NCBI GenBank assembly: GCA_940747215.1
Contig: CALNWS010000030.1
Coordinates: 1-50,750 of the forward strand
Source of the DNA: an uncultured Paraburkholderia sp.
Lineage (GTDB): Bacteria > Pseudomonadota > Gammaproteobacteria > Burkholderiales > Burkholderiaceae
Length of the DNA: 50,750 nucleotides
Direction of reading: 5' to 3'
Made by a program: the position numbers and the translations under genes. Below the pieces are notes generated by a model. It did not search any database. It saw nothing but the letters and a program-made list of their open reading frames with translations, and was not told the origin of the DNA. This document shows positions 1 through 9,396 of the stretch, one piece after another (positions within the stretch are counted from its first letter, which is position 1; every line of letters starts with the position of its first letter).

Positions 1-262
1 TGGCAGACCGGATGCCGGATGAGGCATACTTCGCAACGCTGCCTGCGATCAGATCGGCAGCATGATCGCCCCGGACGTTCCACTTGAAAATCTCAGAAAA
101 CTGTCCGAACGAACAGGGCTACCTCTGCTTCACAGTGTGATGCTGCGCGAGCGCCGAGCCGGCAAGTTCCTTTTCCAGATGCGTGGCGCTTACGCGCTTC
201 AATATAACCGATGCGAGATGCGCAATCCGGTCGGACGTTTCCTTTGGGTTGAACGTAGCCAA
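1..262 (-). pseudogene. Broken small conserved Burkholderia protein
   Basis: Reading leftward from a TTG at 262-260, preceded by a good ribosome site (AGGGAGG about 5 bases upstream), a 47-residue reading frame begins (M)ATFNPKETSDRIAHLASV and stops at a TAG at 121-119. Beyond the stop, another frame still encodes LIAGSVAKYASSG, which resembles the AGSxLAQ segment seen inside the first part. This suggests an originally longer protein with repeated Ala-Gly-Ser blocks that now carries a nonsense codon and a frameshift. I recall similar small proteins of unknown function near flagellar genes in Burkholderia, but I cannot confirm it here. The gene runs off the left edge of the window. The TTG may be a mutated ATG. 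Confidence 0.45.
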
Positions 263-574
263 GCAGGCCTCCCTGTTTGTTGCCTATCTGATTGATGATT
301 GGGACGTTTCTCGATCGCGATCGATTTAAATTATGGTTAACTAACTAAAACTAATCAACGACATTAAATCGAGATTGGTTAATGAGATGTAAAGGCGCGG
401 CATTGTCTTAAGCACGCGTGCTTTAATTTCGGAGGCTTAGAGAATTACGCCGGTTCTTTAAGCCGCTTTCCTTTTTCTAGATTTCTGCTCGGGGCATTCC
501 CGAGCGCCTTGCGTTGAATGCTATTGGCCGTGTCTCTCATTCGTCGCGCGTCAGCTCACGTTTCCGGTTATTCA
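263..574. other. Intergenic region with AT-rich stretch
   Basis: No coding frame looks real here. Bases about 325-395 are conspicuously AT-rich, with runs such as TTTAAATTATGGTTAACTAA, in a window that is otherwise strongly GC-rich. The region separates two divergently transcribed broken genes and probably held their promoters. I see no convincing flagellar sigma-28 consensus. Confidence 0.5.
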
Positions 575-2236
575 ATGTCTCTATCCGCATCAGCCGGTGC
601 AGATGCATCCGCCGCATCCACCCGCTTAGTCGTCGAAATTTCGACTGAAGAAGCCTCGCATCTCGTGTGGTCGATTCTGCGTTCGGAGGGTTCCGATGCC
701 GCTTTTCAGCGCGCCACGGAACTGGTCTCCGGCGGTGTCGAGCCGCAACTGCTCGCCTTGCACTTTTCGCCGACGCGGCCGGTTATATGGAGGTCGCGGC
801 CGCTATAGCGAGCAGGCGGTGCGCGCGCAATCGCATCGGCAGACCGTCGAATGGATCGTCTGGTACATTAACGAGGCGGGCGCGCATTCGGCAGCGGCCC
901 ACCTGCTGCGCGCGTACGAGCGGCAGGCGCCGCTTGATCCGCGTGCGCCATGGTGGCTGGCGGTTGCGTTGCCGTCGCTCGTGGAGTCGGTCGACGCGTC
1001 TGCCGATGCCGATGCGTGGCGGGCCGAACGCCGCGACGCTTTGCTGCGCGCCTATGCGCTCGATTCTTCGGTCGACTCTGCCTTGCCGCTGCAACTCGCG
1101 CTCGCGTTTCGTGAAATCGGCGACTGGCCCACGGTCAAGCGCGTGTGTTCGGAAAAGCTCGCGCGCGAACCACACAACGCCGAAATGGCGTGGCAGCTCA
1201 GTCACGCGCACTGGCAATGCAACGATGCCGCCGCGGCCGAAGCCGCCATGCGCGCCGTCGATCATGTCGCGCCCGGCAACCCGCAGGTGCTTGCCGCAAT
1301 CGGCATGTATCTGAACGAGCAGGCGCGCTACGAAGAGAGCGAAGCCATGCTGCGTGTGGCGTTGGCGATGGATCCGTCGAACGGGGAGCTTCCGTCGATC
1401 TCGCGGATCTGGAGTTGCGGCGCGGCGCATGGCCGCGCTGGCGGACAAAATGCTGATCGTACATAGCGAGCAGGGTGCGGCGACGACATCCAGATGGTCC
1501 GCTTCGTGCCGCAACTCGCCGCGCGCAGGCGGAAGGCGGGCCCTGGTGCTTGCCGTGCGTCGCGCGTTGCAACCGCTTTTCGCGCGGTTTTACAGCGATT
1601 GCGTTTACATCGAAGACGGTCCGCTCGGCACGCCGCCCTACGCGCTTCCGTTAGCCAGCGTACCGCTCGTGCTGAACCTGCAGCCTGAAACCGTCACGGG
1701 CAGCGCGTATCGTCGCATGGCGCAAGCACGTTGCCGACTGCGCGTCTGACGCCAGATTGCGCGTGGGCATCGTGTGGTGCGGGAGCCCGACGCATCGGCG
1801 CGATGCGAATCGCTCCATCCCGCTTGCCGCGTTGAAGCCGTTGCTCGCGCTGAATGGCGTTGCGTTTTATCCACTCACGCCGGGACGTCACGGAGACGTT
1901 GCCGCGCTGAACGCGACAGCGGGCCGAAGCGGGCAGTGCGTGTTCGAGCTCACCGCGCACTTCGAAACCGGTTTCGACGACGTCGCCGCGTTGCTTGCCT
2001 CGTTCGATCTGCTGGTCACGATCGACAGCGCGCCCTTGCATCTCGGAGGCGCGCTCGGCTTGCCGGTTATCGCGCTGCTCGATCATGTGTCGCATTGGGC
2101 GTGGGGCGAAGAAGAAGCGCAAGCGTGGTACGACTCGGTTCACCTCATCAGGCAGCGGCGTCCGGCCGCATGGGGCGAGGTCGTTGAGCGGGTGGTGCGT
2201 ATCGAAAATATGCTGCGGTCCGACGTGAACGCATGA
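575..2236 (+). pseudogene. TPR-glycosyltransferase pseudogene, first copy
   Basis: The start is the ATG at 575 (MSLSASAGADA). The protein can only be followed by changing frame repeatedly: frame shifts fall near 780, 1385, 1440-1500 and 1750. The N-terminal two thirds are tetratricopeptide-like helices (for example NPQVLAAIGMYLNEQARYEE and AMLRVALAMDPSN). The C-terminal part has a glycosyltransferase look, with LIVHSEQG followed by RVGIVWCGSPTHRRDANRSI and LLVTIDSAPLHLGGALGLPV, the pattern of heptosyltransferase-like (family 9) domains. Such TPR-transferases often sit beside flagellin genes and modify flagellin; that role is inferred. The gene ends in a four-base ATGA overlap with the next, related gene, so the two formed an operon. 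At least four frameshifts make function very unlikely. Confidence 0.85.
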
Positions 2237-4098
2237 ATGAAGCGATGCCACTAGCGAACGAAGAGGCGCAGAACGAAGCGCAAGCAGAAGCACTCACTGA
2301 GCACGCCGACGCCTGCTTTGCGAGCGGACACCATCACGAAGCAATCGCCTCATATCGGCGTGTGCTGGAATAACATCCGGATGACGTTCACGCGCTGCAT
2401 CGTCTCGGGCTCGCATCGTTTCGTGTGGAGCAGCCGGAGCGGTCGCGCGCGTATCTCGATCGGGCGCTTGTCTGCGCGCCGGATCGTTACGACATCTGGG
2501 AGCATCGCGGACTCATCGCCGCGTTCGAGGGCGATCGGGTCGCCGCGGAGGCTTTCTATCATCGCGCGCTCGTGCTCAATGATCGTGCGGCGAGCGTGTA
2601 TCGCAATCTGGCCGATTTGCTGAAGCTGTCGGCGCGTCTGGTGGAAGCGCGCGACTACTGCGACTACTATCTGAAAGCGCTCGAACTCGAACCGTCGCTG
2701 CATCACGCGGCTCGTGCGCTCGCGCGAATCGGCACGGAAAGAGGCGATCATGCCGAGGCCACGGACTTCTGGCTGTGCGCCTAGTCCCTCGATTCGAGCA
2801 ACGTAGACGACTTGCCCGAGCTCGTTGCCGCACTCGGCAAGGCGGAGCGGTGCGCGCAGATCGATGCGCTTTTGCCGCTACTGCGCTCACAGTTCGCCGA
2901 TAACACCGCCGCGCTCCATCAACTCGCGTTCGCGTTGAACGGCGCGCAGCGTTTTGCCGACGCGGCGAGCGTTGCTGCGCAAGGCATCGTCGTCGATCCG
3001 TACAACGCGTGGTTGCATCACAACGCGTCGTTTGCGCTGAACATGCGCGGCGATTTTGTCGGGATGTACCGGCACACCGCCGAAACGGCGCGTCTTCTGC
3101 CCGGCAATCCGCTGATGCAAAATTCAACCTCGCCGCCGCGCAATTGCGCGCGGGCGACTTCGAGCACGGCTGGAAGCAATACGAATGGCACGATGCATTG
3201 CCGGAGAACCACGATCTCGTTCGGCCCGATTACCCGCAATGGCAAGGCGAGCCGGTGAAGGGCAGCCGGTTTCTGCTCGTCGGCGAACAGGGTCTGGGCG
3301 ATCAGATCCAGTTTCTGCGGATGGCGGACTGGCTGCACCGGCGCGGCACCACGGTCGACGTTTGGGTCCTGCCTGCACTCGGCGATATCGCGTACGGCGC
3401 GGCGGGCGTGTATGCGGCATGGACCATCCTGCCGCCCGGTCCCTACGATTACTGGTGCAGGATGTTCAGAATGCCCGCGCGTATGAATCTGATGCTGCCG
3501 ATGTTGCCGCTGTCGTCGTCTTATCTAGCTGCGCCGCCAACTGTGCGGGAGCGCTGGAATGGAAGGCTCGAAGCGCTTGCATCGTCGTGTTCGAGCGTGT
3601 CTTCAGGCCCGTCCTCACACGGCGCGAAAAACAAGCGTGTCGGCATTGTGTGGACCGGTAACCCGGCATATAGCCTCGATCGTTATCGTTCGATTCCGCT
3701 CGAGGCGCGGCGGCCGCTGCTGCAACAAAGCGGCATCGACTGGTTTTCGCTGCAAAGGGTGATGCCGAACACGAAGCGCATGCGCTCGCCGACGTGAGCA
3801 TGAGCACGCGCTTGAGCATCAACATGCTCGGGCCGGAGATTCACAACTTCAGCGACACGCTCGCGATCATTCAGTCGCTCGATCTCGTGATTTCCGTCGA
3901 CACTGCCGTCGCGCATCTTGCCGGCGCGTGCGGCACGCCGGTGTGGATTCTCGTGCCTACACGTTCACGGACTGGCGCTGGATGGAGGATCGTGAAGATA
4001 GCCCGTGGTATCCGTCGGCGCGTCTTTTCAGACAGCGCAAACTGGGCAACTAGGAGGCCGTGCTCGCCGATGTGGTCAACGCGCTGCGCGCCGCATGA
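2233..4098 (+). pseudogene. TPR-glycosyltransferase pseudogene, second copy
   Basis: This is a paralogue of the upstream pseudogene, starting at the ATG at 2233 inside the ATGA overlap. In-frame stops lie at 2371 (TAA) and 2782 (TAG). The frame then shifts near 3120 and again near 3770 and 3955, and a further TAG lies at 4051. TPR segments are readable (ASVYRNLADLLKLSARLVEA, FALNMRGDFVGMYRHT). They are followed by a glycosyltransferase-like domain with FLLVGEQGLGDQIQFLRMAD, RVGIVWTGNPAYSLDRYRSI and LDLVISVDTAVAHLAGACGT. A probable role is protein, likely flagellin, glycosylation. The number of lesions shows long-term loss of selection. Confidence 0.88.
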
Positions 4099-4130
4099 AC
4101 AAGGGGCGTGCCGATTGCACGCCCCTTGTT
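4098..4130. terminator. Bidirectional terminator, 14-bp perfect stem
   Basis: AACAAGGGGCGTGC (4098-4111) pairs perfectly with GCACGCCCCTTGTT (4117-4130) around a five-base loop. It sits exactly between two convergent genes, and T-rich sequence (CACATTTT) follows on the + strand. Confidence 0.8.
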
Positions 4131-4153
4131 CACATTTTCAGTACGACACACGC

Positions 4154-4660
4154 TTATTTCTTGCCCATCAGCGTATCCATCGTCTCGCCGCGCACGATGA
4201 TCTCCGTGCGGCGATTCAGCGCGCGGCCTTCGGGCGTGTCGTTGCTCGCGACCGGATTGTTGTACGCGTTGCCCTTGGTGCGAATACGCTCGGTCGTCAC
4301 GCCACGCGAGACCAGCGCATAACCCACGGCCACCGCTCGTGCTTCCGACAGATGCTGGTTGTAGTCGAGCGTGCCGATGTTGTCCGTATAGCCTTCGACG
4401 AGCACCGGCTTCGCGCTGCGCTTGAGCAGCACGGCCGAACGGTTGAGCACGCCATTGGCGTCGCTGCGAATCTCGGACTTGCCGAAATTGAACAGCGCCG
4501 TTTCGGGCAGGTTGACGGCAACGCCGTCGGCGGTCGGCGAGACTTCAATGCCCACGGCCTTGTTCAACGAAGTTTCCGTATCGCAATTCAGCGTCGACGC
4601 GCAGCCGGTCACGAACAGAACGGTCATTGCGCAAACCATCGCGCGCAAACAGGTTTTCAT
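4154..4660 (-). CDS. OmpA-family peptidoglycan-binding lipoprotein
   Basis: This is an intact 168-residue protein. It opens with a type II signal peptide ending in the lipobox VTGC (Cys20), so it should be a lipoprotein of the outer membrane. The C-terminal half is an OmpA-like domain: FNFGKSEIRSDANGVL, then VLVEGYTDNIGTLDYNQHLS with the Gly-Tyr-Thr-Asp motif, and AYNNPVASNDTPEGRALNRR with the Asp and Arg residues that contact diaminopimelate in this family. The expected job is anchoring the outer membrane to peptidoglycan. It stands alone between two terminator-like or spacer regions. Its integrity next to two ruined genes suggests continued selection on the envelope. Confidence 0.9.
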   Translation of the reverse strand: MKTCLRAMVCAMTVLFVTGCASTLNCDTETSLNKAVGIEVSPTADGVAVNLPETALFNFGKSEIRSDANGVLNRSAVLLKRSAKPVLVEGYTDNIGTLDYNQHLSEARAVAVGYALVSRGVTTERIRTKGNAYNNPVASNDTPEGRALNRRTEIIVRGETMDTLMGKK

Positions 4661-4912
4661 CTTTTTTCTCCCACTCTCTATGTTTGACCCATCAAGGAAG
4701 TCCGCTCAATCCGCGTAATCCGCTTTCGGAGCTTCGGAACTGCCGTCTTTGCGAAAAGCACGGAGTTTTTATTGTGTCGAGTTGTGACGGGAGAATCAGA
4801 ACTGTCTGAAATCGGGCGCTCGCGTGAACTAGGTCAATTGACTTCTGTTTTTACCGGAATCCGCCGACATAAGTACGCGTCGGCCTGAAAGGTAATCCGA
4901 CAGGTGCGCCGC

Positions 4913-4918
4913 TATAAT
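4913..4918 (+). promoter_or_regulatory. Possible -10 box very close to ubiC start
   Basis: TATAAT at 4913-4918 ends nine bases before the ubiC ATG. No good -35 hexamer is visible at 16-18 bases upstream. If used, the mRNA would be nearly leaderless, and no Shine-Dalgarno sequence is visible in the gap. Confidence 0.35.
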
Positions 4919-4926
4919 CCGACACC

Positions 4927-5601
4927 ATGTCCATTCGTTTCGATGCCTGCGACGCCCATTGGCGCATCGCGCCCCGTCCCGGCCTGAGCGCCGCGCAAAA
5001 AGACTGGCTCACGCGCGGCGGGTCGCTCACCGCGCACCTGCGCACGCTTGGCGTGGTGACGGTTCGCGTCACGCGTGAAAGCGTGGCGTTGCCTTGGTCC
5101 GACGAGTACGCTGCGCTAGCGCTTTCTTCGCGCTCGCCGGTGTGGGTGCGCGAAGTGGTGTTGTCCGTGGACGGCGTGCCTTTCGTCGCCGCACACAGCG
5201 TCGCGCCGCTCGCGGCGAGCGTCGGCGTGTGGCAGGCGATGCGCCGTTTGCGTACGCATCCGCTTGCCGAGCTGCTGTATAGCGACAGCAGCGTGTCGCG
5301 CGCGGCGCTCGTGAGCCGTCGGCTGACGGCACGGCATCCGCTTTATGCATTGGTTCGACGTGAGATTGAAGGCGTGCCGTCGCACGCGCTCGTCGCGCGC
5401 CGCTCGGTGTTCGAGCGCTACGGCGCTCCACTGATGGTGACCGAATGCATGCTGCCCACGCTGTGGGCGCGTCTTGCTTCGACGAACGATTTCACCGCCG
5501 ACACCTCGCCTCCGCGCACACGCAAACACGGGCGGCCACTCGATCACACCGCATCGCGTGCGCACACCGCGGCGCGTGCGCCACACGACTGGAGCTGCTG
5601 A
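4927..5601 (+). CDS. ubiC: Chorismate--pyruvate lyase
   Basis: This is an intact 224-residue protein. It should split chorismate into 4-hydroxybenzoate and pyruvate, the first committed step of ubiquinone synthesis in the cytosol. Family-like features include [13 protein letters not shown], the central VWVREVVL strand and [19 protein letters not shown]. The start is the ATG at 4927; a TATAAT hexamer lies only nine bases upstream, so the transcript leader would be extremely short. The last base of its TGA stop is the first base of the next gene's ATG, so translation is probably coupled. The Arg- and His-rich tail of about 30 residues is beyond the usual conserved domain. Confidence 0.85.
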   Translation: MSIRFDACDAHWRIAPRPGLSAAQKDWLTRGGSLTAHLRTLGVVTVRVTRESVALPWSDEYAALALSSRSPVWVREVVLSVDGVPFVAAHSVAPLAASVGVWQAMRRLRTHPLAELLYSDSSVSRAALVSRRLTARHPLYALVRREIEGVPSHALVARRSVFERYGAPLMVTECMLPTLWARLASTNDFTADTSPPRTRKHGRPLDHTASRAHTAARAPHDWSC

Positions 5602-6074
5602 TGCTGCGCGGCTTTCCACCCGTCGTCGCGGCGGACACACACACGCTCATTCTCGGCAGCTTTCCCGGCGAAGCGTCGCTCGCCGCGACCCAGTACTACG
5701 CGCATCCGCGTAACCAGTTCTGGCGGCTGCTTGGCGAAGTGATCGGCGAGCCGCTTGCCGGCCTTGCCTACGAAGAGCGCTTGCGCCGCGTGCTCGCACA
5801 CGGCATCGGCGTGTGGGATGTGCTTGCCGCGTGCACGCGCGAGGACAGTCTCGATGTCGCGATTCGCAACGCGCGTCCCAACGATTTCGCGACGCTACGT
5901 GAGCACGCGCCGCACCTAGCCAAGGTCTGCTTCAACGGCAAGACGGCGGGCCACTTTGCGCCGGTGATCGGCGAAGCAAGCTACGTCACCCTCGTATTGC
6001 CTTCGTCGAGTCCGGCGAATGCTATGCTCTCGTTCGAGCAAAAATTGCGCCTGTGGCGCGACATTCTCACATGA
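5601..6074 (+). CDS. DNA-deoxyinosine glycosylase (UDG superfamily)
   Basis: This is an intact 157-residue protein whose ATG overlaps the ubiC stop by one base. It matches the uracil-DNA-glycosylase superfamily branch that excises deaminated bases, mainly hypoxanthine: LILGSFPGEASL near the N-terminus is the water-activating motif region, YYAHPRNQFWRLL follows, and VLPSSSPAN near the C-terminus is the minor-groove motif. It should remove deaminated adenine as the first step of base excision repair. It is annotated from motifs only; a generic uracil-DNA glycosylase is the alternative. Its survival is notable in a region full of C-to-T type nonsense changes. Confidence 0.8.
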   Translation: MLRGFPPVVAADTHTLILGSFPGEASLAATQYYAHPRNQFWRLLGEVIGEPLAGLAYEERLRRVLAHGIGVWDVLAACTREDSLDVAIRNARPNDFATLREHAPHLAKVCFNGKTAGHFAPVIGEASYVTLVLPSSSPANAMLSFEQKLRLWRDILT

Positions 6075-6956
6075 CGAAACTGATCAGGCGCGCTTCCGCC
6101 GAAACACGCTTTCCGCAACCAGGACGCGCAAGGCGTCGGCGGAAAACGGAAAGCCACGCGCAGCAACAAGCCCCTGTCGCAAGACGACGATCTGCACGCG
6201 CGCCGCAAATCGAAGCGCCGCGCAAGCCGCGTTTTGCGCCCGTCACGTTTCGGAAGAGGGCGGCGTGCGCTTCCTGCACTTCGGCACGGAATGGGTGCAG
6301 GGCGCGATGTGTCTGCGCAAGCAGGATCACATCGAACTCGAATACGCGCAGCAGATGATGGCGTGGCTGCTCTTCATCGAAACGCCTGAACGTATTGTTC
6401 AGCTCGGTCTCGGCGCGGCTGCGCTCACCAAGTTCGCGCACCGCTTCCTGAAGCGCGCGAAGGTTGAGGCGGTGGAAGTGAACCCGGCCGTGGTGGTGGC
6501 CGCGCGCACGATGTTCGAGTTGCCGCACGACGACGCGCGTCTGACCGTGCACGAAACCGACGCGTGGGACTTCGTCAACGACCGCGCGAATCACGGCACG
6601 ATCGGCGCGCTGCAGATCGACGTGTACGACGCCACGACGCGCGGCCCGGTGCTCGACAGCGTGAGTTTCTATCGCGCGGTGCGCGCGTGCCTAACCGACG
6701 CGGGCGTGGTCACGGTCAATCTGTTCGGCGATCATCTGCTCGTGCGCAACATGAAGCGCCTGAAGGAAGCGTTCGACGGCCGCGTCGTCGCGCTGCCGGA
6801 AGTGCACGACGGCAACCGCATTGCATCGCATTCTCAGGTCCGGCGCTGCAGGAGCGCGCGAAGCTGATCGAAACGCAGCTCGGTCTGCCGGCGCGCAGCT
6901 GGATTAAGGGCTTGCAGGAGTCGACCGGACAGAACGGCGAGTCGTTCTCGATCTGA
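6071..6956 (+). pseudogene. Spermidine-synthase-like methyltransferase fold, frameshifted
   Basis: The start ATG at 6071 overlaps the previous stop by four bases (ATGA), so this was the third gene of the ubiC operon. The first about 60 residues are a basic, low-complexity leader in one frame. A one-base deletion near 6248 moves the reading frame to GGVRFLHFGTEWVQGAMCLR, followed by ERIVQLGLGAAALTKFAHRF and VEAVEVNPAVVVAARTMF, a Rossmann-fold spermidine-synthase-like core that binds an adenosyl cofactor. A second shift near 6828 separates the last 40 residues (SGPALQERAKLIETQLGLPA). The core is otherwise well conserved, so the lesions are recent or could partly be sequencing errors. Confidence 0.8.
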
Positions 6957-7471
6957 TCGTTCGTCGAGCGGACGCGCGGTCGGATCGATTTAGTTCGGTC
7001 CGCTGCGGTCCACATAGCGGCCTAAACCGCGGTCCGATAGGCCCGAATGGTGGGCCGCCTAGGCCAACGCCGTTGCGTCCACGTGACGCTTCCTTTTCCC
7101 GATGCACGCCGCATCGAGTCAGCCCCTCCTCATTGCGTCGCCATCCGGCAAGCAGCCAGACTCACACACGCAGGCCGACCCGCACCGCAATGAGCACGGG
7201 CGACCGGCACCGCGTCCGCCGAGGTCTATTAGAGCCTCGCCAACCGCGCTCATCCGCGCCCCCACATGCACCAGAATGCGCACCCGAAAAGCGCTGTGCG
7301 CCTCTGTTCCACCCTGCTTGACCGCGCGTTTGCAACTCCTATACTCTTTCGAAGTTTTCGGGGTGCCCGTGGGCACCTGCGGGGCGGCCGTCGGCAGGGC
7401 GCCCCCTGCTGCGGGTTGCACCACCCGTCACTCACGGGACAACAATTCAATAAAAGGGAAGAGGAGACGTC
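6957..7471. other. Gene-free stretch with GC-rich imperfect palindromes
   Basis: No credible gene is visible. Bases 6985-7065 repeat the word CGGTCC three times and include GGGCCGCCTAGGCC. A small hairpin, GGTGCCC (7362-7368) with GGGCACC (7371-7377), lies upstream of the transporter operon. A good ribosome site (GAGGAG, 7461-7466) precedes the next start. Transcription signals for the downstream operon are presumably here, but I cannot place them. Confidence 0.5.
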
Positions 7472-7710
7472 ATGGCTCAAGACGCCGACGCAAACAAGGC
7501 CAGCAAGCACTGGCTGTGGTTGCTGCTGTTGCCTTGGATCGCCATGATCTGGGTGCCGTCGTACAACAAGGTTGAACCGCAACTGTTCGATTTTCCGTTT
7601 TCTACTGGTACCAGCTCCTCTGGGTGCTGATCAGCGCGGCCATCACGGCGCTCGTGTACTTCAAGACCAAGACTCGCCCCACGGGCCGCTCGCAAGGGGG
7701 CGCACGATAA
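7472..7710 (+). pseudogene. DUF3311 small membrane protein, frameshifted
   Basis: The ATG at 7472 follows a strong ribosome site. The first frame encodes ASKHWLWLLLLPWIAMIWVP and continues to LFDFPF, after which a single missing base in a TTT run near 7601 shifts the frame and gives a premature TGA. The lost frame reads YWYQLLWVLISAAITALVYF, the second membrane helix, and ends at the TAA at 7708-7710. Two-helix DUF3311 proteins are usually encoded directly upstream of a sodium:solute symporter and are thought to act as its partner subunit, as here. The lesion is one homopolymer indel, so a sequencing error is possible. Confidence 0.8.
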
Positions 7711-9257
7711 TGAACGCCACCGCAACTTTCGTATTCGTTCTGTTTTTCATCGGCGTCACGATTCTCGGCTTCATCGCGGCCCACTGGCGGCGCGGCGATC
7801 TGGCCCATCTGGAAGGGTGGGGTCTCGGCGGACGGTGCTTCGGCACCATCGTCACGTGGTTCCTGCTGGGCGGCGACCTGTGCACGGCTTACACGTTCAT
7901 CGCCGTGCCGGCGCTGGTATTCGGTGGGGGCGCAACGGGTTTCTTCGCGCTGCCGTACTCGATCCTGATCTATCCGTTCGCGTTCGTCGTGTTCCCGAAA
8001 CTGTGGAGTATCGCGAAACGTCAGGGCTACGTGACGTCGGCGGACTTCGTGTCGGCACGCTATGGTAGCCGTATGCTCGCTCTCGCGATCGCCGTGACCG
8101 GCATCGTCGCGACGATGCCGTACATCGCGCTGCAACTCGTCGGTATCGAAGTGGTGATCGGCGCGCTCGGTTTCGACACGAAGGGCTTTGTCGGCGACCT
8201 GCCGTTCATCATCGCGTTCGCGATTCTCGCGGCATACACGTGTCGGGTCTGCGCGCACCGGCATGATCGCCGTGGTGAAGGACATCCTGATCTACATCAC
8301 GATCTTCGCCGCGATCATCGTGATTCCGCCGCAACTGGGCGGCTTCGCGCACATCTTCGGCGTCGTGCCGCCGGCCAAGCTGCTCTTGAAAGTGCCGAAC
8401 GTATCGAGCCTGAACGGCTATAGCGCCTACGCCACGCTCGTGGTGGGTTCGGCGCTTGCGCTCTTCCTGTATCCACACTCGATCACGGCGGTGCTGTCGT
8501 CGAAATCGGGTAACACGATCCGCTGCAACATGGCAATGCTGCCGGCCTACTCGCTGGTGCTCGGCTTCATAGCGCTGGCTTCGGGCGTGAAGGACATGCC
8601 GGAATTCGCCCCGTACTTCAAGGCGTTCGGTTCGAACTTCGCCGTGCCGGTGCTGTTCCTGTACTTCTTCCCGTCGTGGTTCGTCGGCGTGGCGTTCGCG
8701 GTGATCGGCATTGGCGCGCTGGTGCCTGCGGCGATCATGTCGATTGCGGCTGCGAACCTGTACACGCGCAACATCCATAAGGAGTTCGTCAATCGCAACA
8801 TGACGCACGAGCAGGAAACCAACGTCGCGAAGCTGGTTTCGCTGATCGTCAAGGTCGGCGCCGTGGCGTTCACGCCGTGGCGTTCATTCTGGGTCTGCCG
8901 CTCACTCACACTTATGTGAATCCAGTTGCAGCTCCTCGGCGGTATCTGGATCGTCCAGACGCTGCCGGCCATCGTGCTGGGTCTCTCACGCGCGTGCTCG
9001 ACTACCGTGGCCTGCTGATCGGCTGGGCAATCGGCATCGCCACCGGCACATGGATGGCGATTTTGCTGAAGCTCGCCGGTTCGATCTTCGTGATTCACCT
9101 GTTAGGCATGGCGATTCCGGGTTATGCGGCGGTGTGGTCGCTGATCGTGAACCTAGTGGTGTCGGTAGTGGTAAGCCTGCTCGTGCGCATGACCGGCATG
9201 CAGCGCGCCGAAGACCGCACGCGTCCGGAAGACTATCTGGATGCCGTTGAAAGCTGA
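7710..9257 (+). pseudogene. Sodium:solute symporter (SSS family) pseudogene
   Basis: The start ATG shares its A with the preceding TAA stop. The protein is a multi-helix transporter of about 510 residues, with membrane segments such as GFIAAHWRRGDLAHLEGWGL, FGTIVTWFLLGGDLCTAYTF and YPHSITAVLSSKSGNTIRCN. It is the type paired with DUF3311 and often linked to monocarboxylate uptake; the substrate is inferred. The frame shifts near 8237 (after AFAILAAYT), near 8870 (inside KVGAVAF) and twice between 8910 and 8995. With its partner also broken, this uptake system is dead. Confidence 0.88.
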
Positions 9258-9304
9258 TCGAAGCATCCGGGCACGCTGACAAAGCGGATGCCCGATCAAA
9301 AGAC

Positions 9305-9337
9305 GCCCGCCAGTGAGAGTTGGCGGGCATTTGGCTT
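9305..9337 (+). terminator. Hairpin terminator after the symporter operon
   Basis: GCCCGCCA (9305-9312) pairs with TGGCGGGC (9321-9328) around an eight-base loop, followed by ATTTGGCTTTTA. The position 48 bases after the symporter stop fits intrinsic termination. Confidence 0.7.
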
Positions 9338-9396
9338 TTATGGGCAGACTAAGGCAGGATAGAGGCACTGCCCTTTGATGCGTTCCACGCGCCGCC

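Noticed and set aside
3794..4687. 297-codon + strand frame covering the OmpA gene
   Set aside because: Only its first 75 codons belong to the decayed TPR-transferase. The rest is antisense of the OmpA lipoprotein and crosses a strong terminator.
6985..7065. CGGTCC/GGGCC repeats as a possible REP element or origin
   Set aside because: Units are short and imperfect and no second copy occurs elsewhere in the window; GC-rich chance structure is enough.
7102..7575. 157-codon + strand frame upstream of DUF3311
   Set aside because: No ribosome site, low-complexity Arg/Pro composition, and it overlaps the real DUF3311 start in another frame.
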